A stretch of DNA of 13,365 bases from assembly GCF_000003605.2 (NCBI RefSeq), contig NW_003142246.1, positions 1 through 13,365 of the forward strand, read 5' to 3'. Below, piece by piece: positions 1 through 10,172 of the stretch. Every line of letters starts with the position of its first letter. Position 1 is the first letter of the stretch. The position numbers and the translations under genes were made by a program. Source of the stretch: Saccoglossus kowalevskii (lineage: Eukaryota; Hemichordata; Enteropneusta; Harrimaniidae). The notes under the pieces are model-generated. The model saw nothing but the letters and a program-made list of their open reading frames with translations. It did not search any database and had not been told where the DNA came from.

Positions 1-35
1 TTCATCACAGTCATCCATTAATCTGTTAGCTATTG
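1..35 (+). repeat. Left-edge seam: out-of-phase bases followed by a 28-bp monomer
   Basis: Bases 1-7 (TTCATCA) do not fit the monomer phase before the CAG at base 8; the homologous copies at 5960-5966 have the regular GCTATTG. They can be read as part of a monomer (CATCACA) cut short and joined to the next unit. Monomer 8-35 is 28 bp because CATCACATTTATC is replaced by CATCCATTAATC. The same 28-mer occurs at 5274-5301 and 5967-5994, and a relative (CATTCATCC start) at 5101-5128. Confidence 0.6.
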
Positions 36-353
36 CAGTCATCACATTTATCTGTTAGCTATTGCAGTCATCACATGTATCTGTTAGTTATTGCAGCCAT
101 CACATTTATCTGTTAGCTATTGCAGTAATCACATGTATCTGTTAGTTATTGCAGCCATCACATTTATCTGTTAGCTATTGCAGCCATCTCATATATCTGT
201 TAGCTATTGCAGTCATCACATTTATCTGTTAGCTATTGTAGTCATCTCATTTATCTGTTAGCTATTGCAGTCATCACATTTATCTGTTGGCTATTGCAGT
301 CATCACATTTATCTGTTAGCTATTGCAGTCATCACATTTATCTGTTAGCTATT
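8..353 (+). repeat. 346-bp block duplicated exactly at 5967-6312
   Basis: Reading base by base, 8-353 equals 5967-6312 with no mismatch seen, an offset of 5959 bp. The block includes a distinctive run of variants: the 28-mer CATCCATTAATC, two CATGTATCTG units, CAGTAATCAC, GCAGCCATCTCATAT, TTGTAGTCATCTC and TGTTGGC. Identity stops at 354/6313 (G against T). A third copy, 5274-5504, matches 8-238 without mismatch and diverges at 239/5505. Confidence 0.9.
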
Positions 354-400
354 GCAGTCATCACATATATCTGTCAGTTATTGCAGCCATCACATTTATA

Positions 401-740
401 TGTTAGCTATTGCAGTCATCACATTTATCTGTTAGCTATTGCAGTCATCACATTTATCTGTTAGCTATTGCAGTCATCACATATATCTGTTAGCTATTGC
501 AGTCATCTCATTTATTTGTTAGTTATTGCAGCCATCACATTTATCTGTTAGCTATTGCAGTCATCACATTTATCTCTTAGCTATTGCAGTCATCACATTT
601 ATCTGTCAGTTATTGCAGCCATCACATTTATCTTTTAGCTATTGTAGTCATCACATATATCTGTTAGTTATTGCAGCCATCACATTTATCTGTTAGCTAT
701 TGCAGTCATCACATTTATCTGTTAGCTATTGCAGTCATCT
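401..740 (+). repeat. 340-bp block duplicated at 3380-3719
   Basis: The two stretches are offset by 2979 bp, and I find one difference between them: C at 576 (CTCTTAG) against G at 3555 (CTGTTAG). Shared rare variants in the same order are TTATTTGTTAG, TCTGTCAG, ATCTTTTAGC and TTGTAGTC. The similarity extends weakly leftwards to about 355/3334 and ends at about 741/3720, where the next monomers belong to different variant classes. Confidence 0.88.
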
Positions 741-920
741 CATTTATCTGTTAGCTATTGCAGTCATCACATTTATATGCTAGCTATTGCAGTCATCACA
801 TTTATCTGTTAGCTATTGCAGTCATCACATATATATGTTAGTTATTGCAGCCATCATATTTATCTGTTAGCTATTGCAGTCATCGCATTTATCTGTTAGT
901 TATTGCAGTCATCACATTCA

Positions 921-1145
921 TCTGTTAGGTATTCCAGCCATCACATGTATCTGTTAGCTATTGCAGTCATCACATTTATCTGTTAGTTATTGCAGTCATC
1001 TCATTTATCTGTTAGCTATTGCAGTCATCACATTTATCTGTTAGCTATTGCAGTCATCACATTTATCTGTTAGCTATTGCAGTCATCACGTATCTCTTAG
1101 CTATTGCAGTCATCTCATTTATCTGTTAGCTGTTGCAGTGATCAC
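921..1145 (+). repeat. Variant block shared with 11007-11231
   Basis: The order TTAGGTATTCCAGCC, CATGTATCTG, TTAGTTATTGCAGTC, TCTCATTT, three near-consensus units, then the 27-mer and a TCTCATT unit is the same as at 11007-11231 (27-mers at 1080 and 11166). There are roughly eight base differences. The left part of this block also recurs at about 9262-9350 (ATTCCAGCC at 931 and 9272). It is one ancestral segment now found about 10 kb apart in the window. Confidence 0.7.
1080..1106 (+). repeat. 27-bp monomer (CATATCTCTTAG class), first of eleven
   Basis: This monomer lacks two bases in the CATTTATCTG stretch and has CTCTTAG in place of CTGTTAG. The same 27-mer occurs at 1223, 1685, 2611, 4842, 5534, 7445, 9479, 11166, 12272 and 13262 (start positions). 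The copy at 1080 has CACGTATC; the others have CACATATC. In all eleven cases the next monomer has the TCATCTCATTTA variant, so deletion and neighbour are inherited together. Confidence 0.92.
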
Positions 1146-1222
1146 CTATATCTGTTAGCTATTGCAGTGATCACATTTATCTGTTAGCTATTGCAGTCAT
1201 CACATTTATCTGTTAGCTATTG

Positions 1223-1711
1223 CAGTCATCACATATCTCTTAGCTATTGCAGTCATCTCATTTATCTGTTAGATATTGCAGTGATCACATTTATCTGTTA
1301 GCTATTGCAGTCATCACATTTATCTGTTAGCTATCGCAGTCATCACATTTATCTGTTAGCTATTGCAGTCATCACATTTATATGTTAGCTATTGCAGTCA
1401 TCACATTTATCTGTTAGCTATTGCAGTCATCACATTTATCTGTTAGTTATTGCAGTCATCACATTTATCTGTTAGCTATTGCAGTCATCACATTTATCTG
1501 TTAGCTATTGCAGTCATCACATATATATGTTAGTTATTGCAGCCATCACATTTATCTGTTAGCTATTGCAGTCATCACATTTATCTGTTAGTTATTGCAG
1601 TCATCTTATTTATCTGTTAGCTATTGCAGTCATCACATTTATCTGTTAGCTATTGCAGTCATCACATTTATCTGTTAGCTATTGCAGTCATCACATATCT
1701 CTTAGCTATTG
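1223..1711 (+). repeat. 16-monomer (462-bp) local duplication marked by two 27-mers
   Basis: The 27-mers at 1223 and 1685 are 462 bp apart (16 x 29 - 2). Both are followed by a TCTCATTT unit and then a unit with GTGATCAC. The intervening monomers are mostly near-consensus, so the exact duplication borders are unclear. Confidence 0.55.
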
Positions 1712-2780
1712 CAGTCATCTCATTTATCTGTTAGCTATTGCAGTGATCACATTTATCTGTTAGCTATTGCAGTCATCACATTTATCTGTTAGCTATTGCA
1801 GTCATCACATTTATCTGTTAGCTATTGCTGTCATCACATTTATCTGTTAGGTATTGCAGTCATCACATTTATCTGTTAGCTATTGCAGTCATCACATATA
1901 TATGTTAGTTATTGCAGCCATCACATTCATCTGTTAGCTATTGCAGTCATCACATTTATCTGTTAGTTATTGCAGTCATCACAATTATCTGTTAGTTATT
2001 GCAGTCATCACACTTATCTGTTAGTTATTACAGCCATCACATTTATCTGTTAGCTATTGCAGTCATTACATGTATCTGTTAGCAATCGCAGTCATCACAT
2101 TTATCTTTTAGCTATTGCAGTCAGCATATTTATCTGTTAGCTATTGCAGTCATCAAATATATCTGTTAGCTATTGCAGTCATCACATTTATCTGTTAGTT
2201 ATTACATCCATCACATTTATCTGTTAGCTATTGCAGTCATCACATATATATGTTAGTTATTGCAGCCATCACATTTATCTGTTAGCTATTGCGGTCATCA
2301 CATATATATGTTAGTTATTGCAGCCATCACATTTATCTATTAGCTATTGCAGTCATCACATTTATCTGTTAGTTATTGCAGTCATCATATTTATCTGTTA
2401 GCTATTGTAGTCATCACATTTATCTGTTAGCTATTGCAGTCATCACATTTATCTGTTAGCTATTGCAGTCATCACATATATATGTTAGTTATTGCAGTCA
2501 TCACATTTATGTGTTAGTTATTGCAGTCATCTCATTTATCTGTTAGCTATTGCAGTCATCACATTTATCTGTTAGCTATTGCAGTCATCACATTTATGTG
2601 TTAGCTATTGCAGTCATCACATATCTCTTAGCTATTGCAGTCATCTCATTTATCTGTTAGCTATTGCAGTGATCACATATATCTGTTAGCTATTGCAGTG
2701 ATCATATTTATCTGTTAGCTATTGCAGTCATCACATTTATCTGTTAGCTATTGCTGTCATCACATTTATCTGTTAGGTAT
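1530..2780 (+). repeat. 926-bp offset duplication (about 1530-1860 against 2456-2780)
   Basis: Matching landmarks at an offset of 926 bp are the 27-mers at 1685 and 2611, the following TCTCATTT and GTGATCAC units, and the rare TTGCTGTCATC change at 1826 and 2752, which is followed in both by TTAGGTATTG. Further right the offset becomes 955 bp (CACATATATATG at 1893 and 2848), so one monomer has been gained or lost between the copies. Confidence 0.75.
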
Positions 2781-3390
2781 TGTAGTCATCACATTTATCT
2801 GTTAGCTATTGCAGTCATCACATTTATCTGTTAGCTATTGCAGTCATCACATATATATGTTATTTATTGCAGCCATCACATTTATCTGTTAGCTATTGCA
2901 GTCATCGCATTTATCTGTTAGTTATTGCAGTCATCATATTTATCTGTTAGGTATTGCAGTCATCACATTTATCTGTTAGCTATTGCAGTCATCACATTTA
3001 TCTGTTAGCTATTGCAGTCATCACATTTATCTGTTAGCAATTACAGGCATCACATTTATCTGTTAGCTATTGCAGTCATCACATTTATCTGTTAGTTATC
3101 GCAGTCATCACACTTATCTGTTAGTTATTACAGCCATCACATTTATCTGTTAGCTATTGCAGTCATTACATTTATCTGTTAGCAATCGCAGTCATCACAT
3201 TTATCTTTTAGCTATTGCAGTCAGCATATTTATCTGTTAGCTATTGCAGTCATCAAATATATCTGTTAGCTATTGCAGTCATCACATTTATCTGTTAGTT
3301 ATTACATCCATCACATTTATCTGTTAGCTATTGCAGTCATCACATATATATGTTAGTTATTGCAGCCATCACATTTATCTGTTAGCTATT
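1990..3390 (+). repeat. 1100-bp HOR pair (about 1990-2290 and 3090-3390)
   Basis: Several rare variants recur at exactly 1100 bp: CACACTTATCTG at 2009 and 3109, GCAATCGCAG at 2082 and 3182, CAGTCAGCATATT just after each, CATCAAATATATC after that, ATTACATCC at 2201 and 3301, and CACATATATATG at about 2241 and 3341. A T/G difference (TGTATC against TTTATC near 2071/3171) and a few others separate the copies. They diverge after about 2290/3390, where the first has GCGGTCATC. Confidence 0.88.
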
Positions 3391-3719
3391 GCAGTCATCA
3401 CATTTATCTGTTAGCTATTGCAGTCATCACATTTATCTGTTAGCTATTGCAGTCATCACATATATCTGTTAGCTATTGCAGTCATCTCATTTATTTGTTA
3501 GTTATTGCAGCCATCACATTTATCTGTTAGCTATTGCAGTCATCACATTTATCTGTTAGCTATTGCAGTCATCACATTTATCTGTCAGTTATTGCAGCCA
3601 TCACATTTATCTTTTAGCTATTGTAGTCATCACATATATCTGTTAGTTATTGCAGCCATCACATTTATCTGTTAGCTATTGCAGTCATCACATTTATCTG
3701 TTAGCTATTGCAGTCATCT

Positions 3720-4783
3720 CATTTATCTGTTAGTTATTGCAGCCATCACATTTATCTTTTAGCTATTGCAGTCATCACATTTATCTGTTAGCTATTGCAG
3801 TCATCACATATATCTGTTAGTTACTGCAGCCATCACATTTATCTGTTAGCTATTGCAGTCATCACATTTATCTTTTTGCTATTGTAGTCATCACATATAT
3901 CTGTTAGTTATGGCACCCATCACATTTATCTGTTAGTTATTGCAGTCATCACATTTATCTGTTAGTTATTGCAGTCATCACATTTATCTGTTAGCTATTG
4001 CAGCCATCTCATATATCTGTTAGCTATTGCAGTCATCACATTTATCTGTTAGCTATTGTAGTCATCTCATTTATCTGTTAGTTATTGCAGTCATCATATT
4101 TATCTGTTAGCTATTGTAGTCATCACATTTATCTGTTAGTTATTACAGCCATCACATTTATCTGTTAGCTATTGCAGTCATCACATTTATCAGTTAGCTA
4201 TTGCAGTCATCACATATATCTGCTAGCTATTGCAGTCATCACATTTATCTGTTAGCTACTGCAGTCATCACATATATCTGTTAGTTATTACAGCCATCAC
4301 ATTTATCTGTTAGCTATTGCAGTCATCACATATATCTGCTAGCTATTGGAGTCATCACATGTATCTGTTAGCTATTGCCGTCATCTCATTTATCTGTTAG
4401 CTATTGCAGTCATCACATTTATCTGTTAGCTATTGCAGTCATCACATTTATCTGTTAGTTATTGCAGTCATCACATATATCTGCTAGCTATTGCAGTCAT
4501 CACATATATCTGTTAGCTATTGCAGTCATCACATTTATCTGTTAGTTATTGCAGTCATCACATTTATCTGTTAGTTATTACAGCCATCACATTTATCTGT
4601 TAGCTATTGCAGTCATCACATTTATCAGTTAGCTATTGCAGTCATCACATTTATCTGTTGGCTATTGCAGTCATCACATATATCTGTTAGGTATTGCAGT
4701 CATCTCATTTATCTGTTAGCTATTGCAGTGATCACATTTATCTGTTAGCTATTGCAGTCATCTCATTTATCTGTTGGCTATTG
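3720..4783 (+). repeat. Mixed satellite stretch with 4- and 5-monomer spacing of CTGCTAGC units
   Basis: This stretch is all 29-bp monomers and I find no long HOR copy within it. Units with CTGCTAGC occur at 4220, 4336 and 4481, spaced 116 and 145 bp (4 and 5 monomers). Around 4001-4080 the GCAGCCATCTCATAT and TTGTAGTCATCTC pair matches 181-260. Units with ATCAGTTAGC lie near 4190 and 4625. T5 runs occur near 3872. Confidence 0.6.
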
Positions 4784-4841
4784 CAGTCATCACATTTATC
4801 TGTTAGCTATTGCAGTCATCACATTTATCTGTTAGCTATTG

Positions 4842-6197
4842 CAGTCATCACATATCTCTTAGCTATTGCAGTCATCTCATTTATCTGTTAGCTATTACAG
4901 TGATCACATTTATCTGTTAGTTATTACATCCATCACATTTATTTGTTAGCTATTGCAGTCATCATATTTATCTGTTAGGTATTGCAGTCATCACATTTAA
5001 CTGTTAGCTATTGCAGTCATCACATTTATCTGTTAGCTATTGCAGTCATCACATTTATTTGTTAGTTATTGTAGTCATCACATTTATCTGTTAGCTATTG
5101 CATTCATCCATTAATCTGTTAGCTATTGCAGTCATCACATTTGTCTGTTAGCTATTGCAGTCATCACATTTATTTGTTAGTTATTGTAGTCATCACATTT
5201 ATCTGTTAGCTATTGCAGTCATCACATACATATGTTAGTTTTTGCAGCCATCACATTTATCTTTTAGCTATTGCAGTCATCCATTAATCTGTTAGCTATT
5301 GCAGTCATCACATTTATCTGTTAGCTATTGCAGTCATCACATGTATCTGTTAGTTATTGCAGCCATCACATTTATCTGTTAGCTATTGCAGTAATCACAT
5401 GTATCTGTTAGTTATTGCAGCCATCACATTTATCTGTTAGCTATTGCAGCCATCTCATATATCTGTTAGCTATTGCAGTCATCACATTTATCTGTTAGCT
5501 ATTGCAGTCATCACATTTATCTGTTAGCTATTGCAGTCATCACATATCTCTTAGCTATTGCAGTCATCTCATTTATCTGTTAGCTATTACAGTGATCACA
5601 TTTATCTGTTAGTTATTACATCCATCACATTTATTTGTTAGCTATTGCAGTCATCATATTTATCTGTTAGGTATTGCAGTCATCACATTTAACTGTTAGC
5701 TATTGCAGTCATCACATTTATCTGTTAGCTATTGCAGTCATCACATTTATTTGTTAGTTATTGTAGTCATCACATTTATCTGTTAGTTATTGCAGTCATC
5801 GAATTTATCTGTTAGCTATTGCAGTCATCACATGTATCTGTTAGCTATTGCAGTCATCACATTTATTTGTTAGTTATTGTAGTCATCACATTTATCTGTT
5901 AGCTATTGCAGTCATCACATACATATGTTAGTTTTTGCAGCCATCACATTTATCTTTTAGCTATTGCAGTCATCCATTAATCTGTTAGCTATTGCAGTCA
6001 TCACATTTATCTGTTAGCTATTGCAGTCATCACATGTATCTGTTAGTTATTGCAGCCATCACATTTATCTGTTAGCTATTGCAGTAATCACATGTATCTG
6101 TTAGTTATTGCAGCCATCACATTTATCTGTTAGCTATTGCAGCCATCTCATATATCTGTTAGCTATTGCAGTCATCACATTTATCTGTTAGCTATTG
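4842..6197 (+). repeat. Two-copy tandem HOR of about 692 bp (4842-5504 and 5534-6197)
   Basis: Landmarks recur at 692-693 bp: 27-mers at 4842 and 5534, TTACAGTGATCAC, TTACATCCATC, TTATTTGTTAG, ATCATATTTATC, ACATTTAACTG (4993 and 5685), TTGTAGTC, ACATACATATG, GTTTTTGCAGCC, and the 28-mer at 5274 and 5967. The offset changes from 692 to 693 because the 28-bp monomer 5101-5128 (CATTCATCC) corresponds to a 29-bp monomer with CATCGAATTT near 5793. Apart from that unit, I see only a few base changes. Confidence 0.88.
5101..5128 (+). repeat. 28-bp monomer starting CATTCATCC
   Basis: This monomer combines the G-to-T change in CAGTC with the one-base-short CATCCATTAATC form otherwise found at 8, 5274 and 5967. 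In the neighbouring HOR copy the same place carries a 29-bp unit with CATCGAATTT, so one of the two was replaced after the 692-bp duplication. Confidence 0.8.
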
Positions 6198-6300
6198 TAG
6201 TCATCTCATTTATCTGTTAGCTATTGCAGTCATCACATTTATCTGTTGGCTATTGCAGTCATCACATTTATCTGTTAGCTATTGCAGTCATCACATTTAT

Positions 6301-6980
6301 CTGTTAGCTATTTCAATCATCACATTTATCTGTCAGCTATTGCAGTCATCACATTTATCTGTTAGCTATTGCAGACATCACATTTATCTGTTAGCTATTG
6401 CAGTCATCACATTTATCTGTTAGCTATTGTAGTCATCACATTTATCTGTTAGCTATTGCAGTCATCACAGTTATCTGTTAGTTATTGCAGTCATCACATT
6501 TATCTGTTATCTATAGCAGTCATCACATATATCTGTTAGCTATTGCAGTCATCACATTTATCTGTTAGTTATTTCAGTCATCACATTTATCTGTCAGCTA
6601 TTGCAGTCATCACATTAATCTGTTAGCTATTGCAGACATCACATTTATCTGTTAGCTATTGCAGTCATCACATTTATCTGTTAGCTATTGCAGTCATCAC
6701 ATTTATCTGTTAGCTATTGCAGTCATCACATTTATCTGTTAGTTATTTCAGTCATCACATTTATCTGTCAGCTATTGCAGTCATCACATTAATCTGTTAG
6801 CTATTGGAGACATCACATTTATCTGTTAGCTATTGCAGTCATCACATTTATCTGTTAGCTATTGTAGTCATCACATTTATCTGTTAGCTATTGCAGTCAT
6901 CACAGTTATCTGTTAGTTATTGCAGTCATCACATTTATCTGTTATCTATAGCAGTCATCACATATATCTGTTAGCTATTG
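6301..6980 (+). repeat. 15-monomer (435-bp) duplication with a nested 6-monomer (174-bp) duplication
   Basis: 6301-6545 aligns with 6736-6980 at an offset of exactly 435 bp with about four differences. Shared rare changes are TGTCAGC, the GACATC unit (6371 and 6806), TTGTAGTC, CACAGTTATC, and TTATCTATAGCAG (CTATAGCAG at 6511 and 6946). Inside, the TTAGTTATTTCAG, TGTCAGC, CATTAATC, GACATC series at about 6561-6650 recurs 174 bp later at about 6735-6824. A fragment of the same series occurs again near 10373-10440. Confidence 0.87.
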
Positions 6981-7015
6981 CCGTCATCTCAATTATCTGT
7001 TAGCTATTGCAGTCA

Positions 7016-7530
7016 TCACATTTATCTGTTAGCTATTGCAGTCATCACATTTATCTGTTAGTTATTGCAGCCATCACATATATCTGCTGGCTATTGCAGT
7101 CATCACATTTATCTGTTAGCTATTTCAGTCATCACATATATATGTTAGTTATTGCAGTCATCACATTTATCTGTTTGCTATTGCAGTCATCACATTTATC
7201 TGTTAGTTATTGCAGCCATCACATATATCTGCTAGCTATTGCAGTCATCACATTTATCTGTTAGCTATTTCAGTCATCACGTACTTCTGTTAGGTAATGC
7301 AGCCATCACATTTATCTGTTAGCTTTTGCAGTCATCACATTTATCTGTTGGTTATTGCAGTCATCTCATTTATCTATTAGCTATTGCAGTCATTACATTT
7401 ATCTGTTAGCTAATAGAGTCATCACATTCATCTGTTAGCTATTGCAGTCATCACATATCTCTTAGCTATTGCATTCATCTCATTTATTTGTTAGCTATTG
7501 CAGTCATCACATTTATCTGTTAGCTATTGC
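7016..7530 (+). repeat. About 0.5-kb block recurring at 8992-9564
   Basis: With an offset of 1976 bp, 7016-7310 aligns with 8992-9286. Landmarks are GCAGCCATCACATAT with CTGCTGGC/CTGCTAGC, TATTTCAG, and TCACATATATATG at 7132 and 9108. From 7340 on the offset is 2034 bp: TTGGTTATT, TCTATTAGC, CATTACATT, the CTAATA unit at 7410 and 9444, and the 27-mer at 7445 and 9479 followed by GCATTCATCTC in both. The 58-bp jump equals two monomers gained in the right copy. Differences are more numerous here than in the 1106-bp HOR. Confidence 0.78.
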
Positions 7531-7587
7531 AGTCATCACATTTATCTGTTAGCTATTGCAGTCATCACATTTATCTGTTAGCTATTG

Positions 7588-7615
7588 CAGTCATCACATT
7601 TATCGTTAGCTATTG
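7588..7615 (+). repeat. 28-bp monomer lacking one T (TATCGTTAG)
   Basis: The central TATCTGTTAG reads TATCGTTAG, a one-base loss that also creates a CpG. It is the only copy of this form I noticed, so it looks like a private mutation (or a sequencing or assembly error) in an otherwise consensus stretch. Confidence 0.8.
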
Positions 7616-7799
7616 CAGTCATCACATTTATCTGTTAGTTATTGCAGTCATCACATTTATCTGTTAGCTATTGTAGTCATCATATTTATCTGTTAGCTAT
7701 TGCAGACATCACATTCATCTGTTAGCTATTACCATCATCACATTTATCTGTTAGTTATTGCAGTCATCACATTTATCTGTTAGCTATTGCAGTCATCAC

Positions 7800-8486
7800 A
7801 TATATCTGTTAGCTTTTGTCGTCATCTCATTTGTCTGTTAGCTATTACAGTCATCACATTTATCTGTTAGCTATTGCCGTCATCTCATTTATCTGTTAGC
7901 TATTGCAGTCATCACATTTATCTGTTGGCTACTGCAGTCATCACATTTATCTGTGAGTTATTGCAGTCATCACATTTATCTGTTAGCTATTGCAGTCATC
8001 ACATTTATCTGTTAGCTATTGCAGTCATCACATTTATCTGTTAGCTATTGCAGTCATCACATTTATCTGTTAGCTATTGCAGTCATCACATTTATCTGTT
8101 AGCTATTGCAGTCATCACATTTATCTGTTAGTTATTGCAGTCATCACATTTATCTTTTAGCTATTGCAGTCATCACATGTATCTGTTAGCTATTGCAGTC
8201 ATCACATTTATCTGTTAGCTATTGTAGTCATCACATTTATCTGTTAGCTATTGCAGTCATCACATTTATCTGTTAGTTATTGCAGTCATCACATTTATCT
8301 GTTAGCTATTGCAGTCATCATATTTATCTGTTAGCTATTGCAGTCATCACATATATCTGTTAGCTTTTGCCGTCATCTTATTTATCTGTTAGCTATTACA
8401 GTCATCACATTTATCTGTTAACTATTGCAGTCATCTCATTTATCTGTTAGCTATTGCAGTCATCACATTTATCTGTTGGCTATTGC
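7800..8486 (+). repeat. 19-monomer (551-bp) duplication, about 7800-7935 and 8351-8486
   Basis: The AGCTTTTG unit at 7811 and 8362 is followed in both by CGTCATCT, TTACAGTC, a TCTCATTT unit and a TGTTGGCTA unit, at an offset of 551 bp (19 x 29). A TTGTAGTC unit at 7671 and 8222 keeps the same offset, but the monomers between show several differences. The older, left part of this duplication is therefore blurred. Confidence 0.7.
7964..8108 (+). repeat. Five consecutive consensus monomers (reference copy of the unit)
   Basis: Monomers at 7964, 7993, 8022, 8051 and 8080 are identical and match the majority base at all 29 positions. This is the longest unbroken run of the consensus I noticed, and it serves as the reference for the variants described elsewhere. 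The next monomer (8109-8137) carries the common C-to-T change in TTAGCTATT. Confidence 0.93.
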
Positions 8487-8833
8487 AGTCATCACATATA
8501 TCTGTTAGGTGTTGCAGCCATCACATTTATCTGTTAGCTATTGCAGTCATCACAGTTACCTGTTAGTTATTGCAGTCATCTCATTTATCTGTTAGCTATT
8601 GCAGTCATTGCATTTATCTGTTAGCTATTGCAGTCATCACATTTATCTGTTAGCTATTGCAGTCATCATATATATCTGTTACCTATTGCAGTCATCACAT
8701 TTATCTATTGGCTATTTCAGTCATCACATATATCTGTTAGGTATTGCCGTCATCTCATTTATCTGTTAGCTATTGCAGTCATCACATTTATCTGTTAGCT
8801 ATTGCAGTCATCACATTTATCTGTTAGCTATTG

Positions 8834-8869
8834 CACTCATCACATTTATCTGTTATCTGTTAGCTGTTG
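8834..8869 (+). repeat. 36-bp monomer with a 7-bp internal duplication
   Basis: CTGTTAT precedes the normal CTGTTAG, adding 7 bp; the unit ends in GCTGTTG. The identical insertion is present in 10173-10208. The extra bases look like a copy of part of the adjacent CTGTTAG, consistent with replication slippage followed by duplication of the whole block. Confidence 0.9.
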
Positions 8870-10172
8870 CAGTCATCACATTTATCTGTTAGCTACTGCA
8901 GTCATCACATATATCTGTTAGCTATTGCAGTCATCACATTTATCTTTTCGCTACTGCAGTCATCACATATATCTGTTAGCTATTGCAGTCATCACATTTA
9001 TCTGTTAGCTATTGCAGTCATCACATTTATCTGTTAGTTATTGCAGCCATCACATATATCTGCTAGCTATTGCAGTCATCACAATTATCTGTTAGCTATT
9101 TCAGTCATCACATATATATGTTAGTTATTGCAGTCATCACATTTATATGTTAGCTATTGCAGTCATCACATTTATCTGTTAGTTATTGCAGCCATCACAT
9201 ATATCTGCTAGCTATTGCAGTCATCACATTTATCTGTTAGCTATCGCAGTCATCACATTTATCTGTTAGGTATTCCAGCCATCACATGTATCTGTTAGCT
9301 ATTGCAGTCATCACATTTATCTGTTAGTTATTGCAGTCATCTCATTTATCTGTTAGCTATTGCAGTTATCACATTTATCTGTTGGTTATTGCAGTCATCT
9401 CATTTATCTATTAGCTATTGCAGTCATTACATTTATCTGTTAGCTAATACAGTCATCACATTCATCTGTTAGCTATTGCAGTCATCACATATCTCTTAGC
9501 TATTGCATTCATCTCATTTATCTGTTAGCTATTGCAGTCATCACACTTATCTGTTGGCTATTGCAGTCATCACATTTATCTGTTGGCTATTGCAGTCATC
9601 ACATATATCTGTTAGGTGTTGCAGCCATCAAATTTATCTGTTAGCTATTGCAGTCATCACAGTTATCTGTTAGTTATTGCAGTCATCTCATTTATCTGTT
9701 AGCTATTGCAGTCATTACATTTATCTGTTAGCTATTGCAGTCATCATATATATCTGTTAGCTATTGCAGTAATCACATTTATCTGTTAGCTATTGCAGTC
9801 ATCATATATATCTGTTACCTATTGCAGTCATCACATTTATCTGTTAGCTATTTCAGTCATAACATTTATCTGTTAGCTATTGCAGTCATCACATTTATCT
9901 GTTAGTTATTGCAGTCATCACATTTATCTGTTAGCTATTGCAGTCATCACATTTATCTGTTAGTTATTGCAGTCATCACATTTATCTGTTAGCTATTACA
10001 GTCATCACATTTATCTGTTAGCTATTGCAGTCATCACATTTATCTATTGGCTATTTCAGTCATCACATATATCTGTTAGGTATTGCCGTCATCTCATTTA
10101 TCTGTTAGCTATTGCAGTCATCACATTTATCTGTTAGCTATTGCAGTCATCACATTTATCTGTTAGCTATTG

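Noticed and set aside
207-464. 85-codon open frame on the + strand
   Set aside because: It starts at TTG, not ATG, and lies wholly inside the satellite. Because 29 is not a multiple of 3, the frame repeats every 87 nt, giving a 29-residue pseudo-repeat. The in-frame TAG of every third monomer happens to be changed (TTGG at about 287, TCAG at about 374). No start context or independent coding signal is present.
1891-1912. Perfect palindromes such as ACATATATATGT, and GTGATCAC or GCTAGC in other units, as regulatory or hairpin sites
   Set aside because: They arise by one or two substitutions in an ordinary monomer, are short, and are scattered with the variant classes. Nothing suggests a separate function.
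4694-4891. 65-codon open frame on the + strand
   Set aside because: Same artefact: TTG start. The stop is avoided by a TTGG unit, and by the 2-bp-short 27-mer at 4842 shifting the frame.
6166-6423. 85-codon open frame on the + strand
   Set aside because: It is the 5959-bp-offset duplicate of the frame at 207 for its first part, kept open by TTGG and TGTCAGC units. The similarity of the two translations reflects DNA duplication, not protein conservation.
7007-7264. 85-codon open frame on the + strand
   Set aside because: TTG start. The in-frame TAG is lost through CTGCTGGC and TGTTTGC units; otherwise it is the same 29-residue pseudo-repeat.
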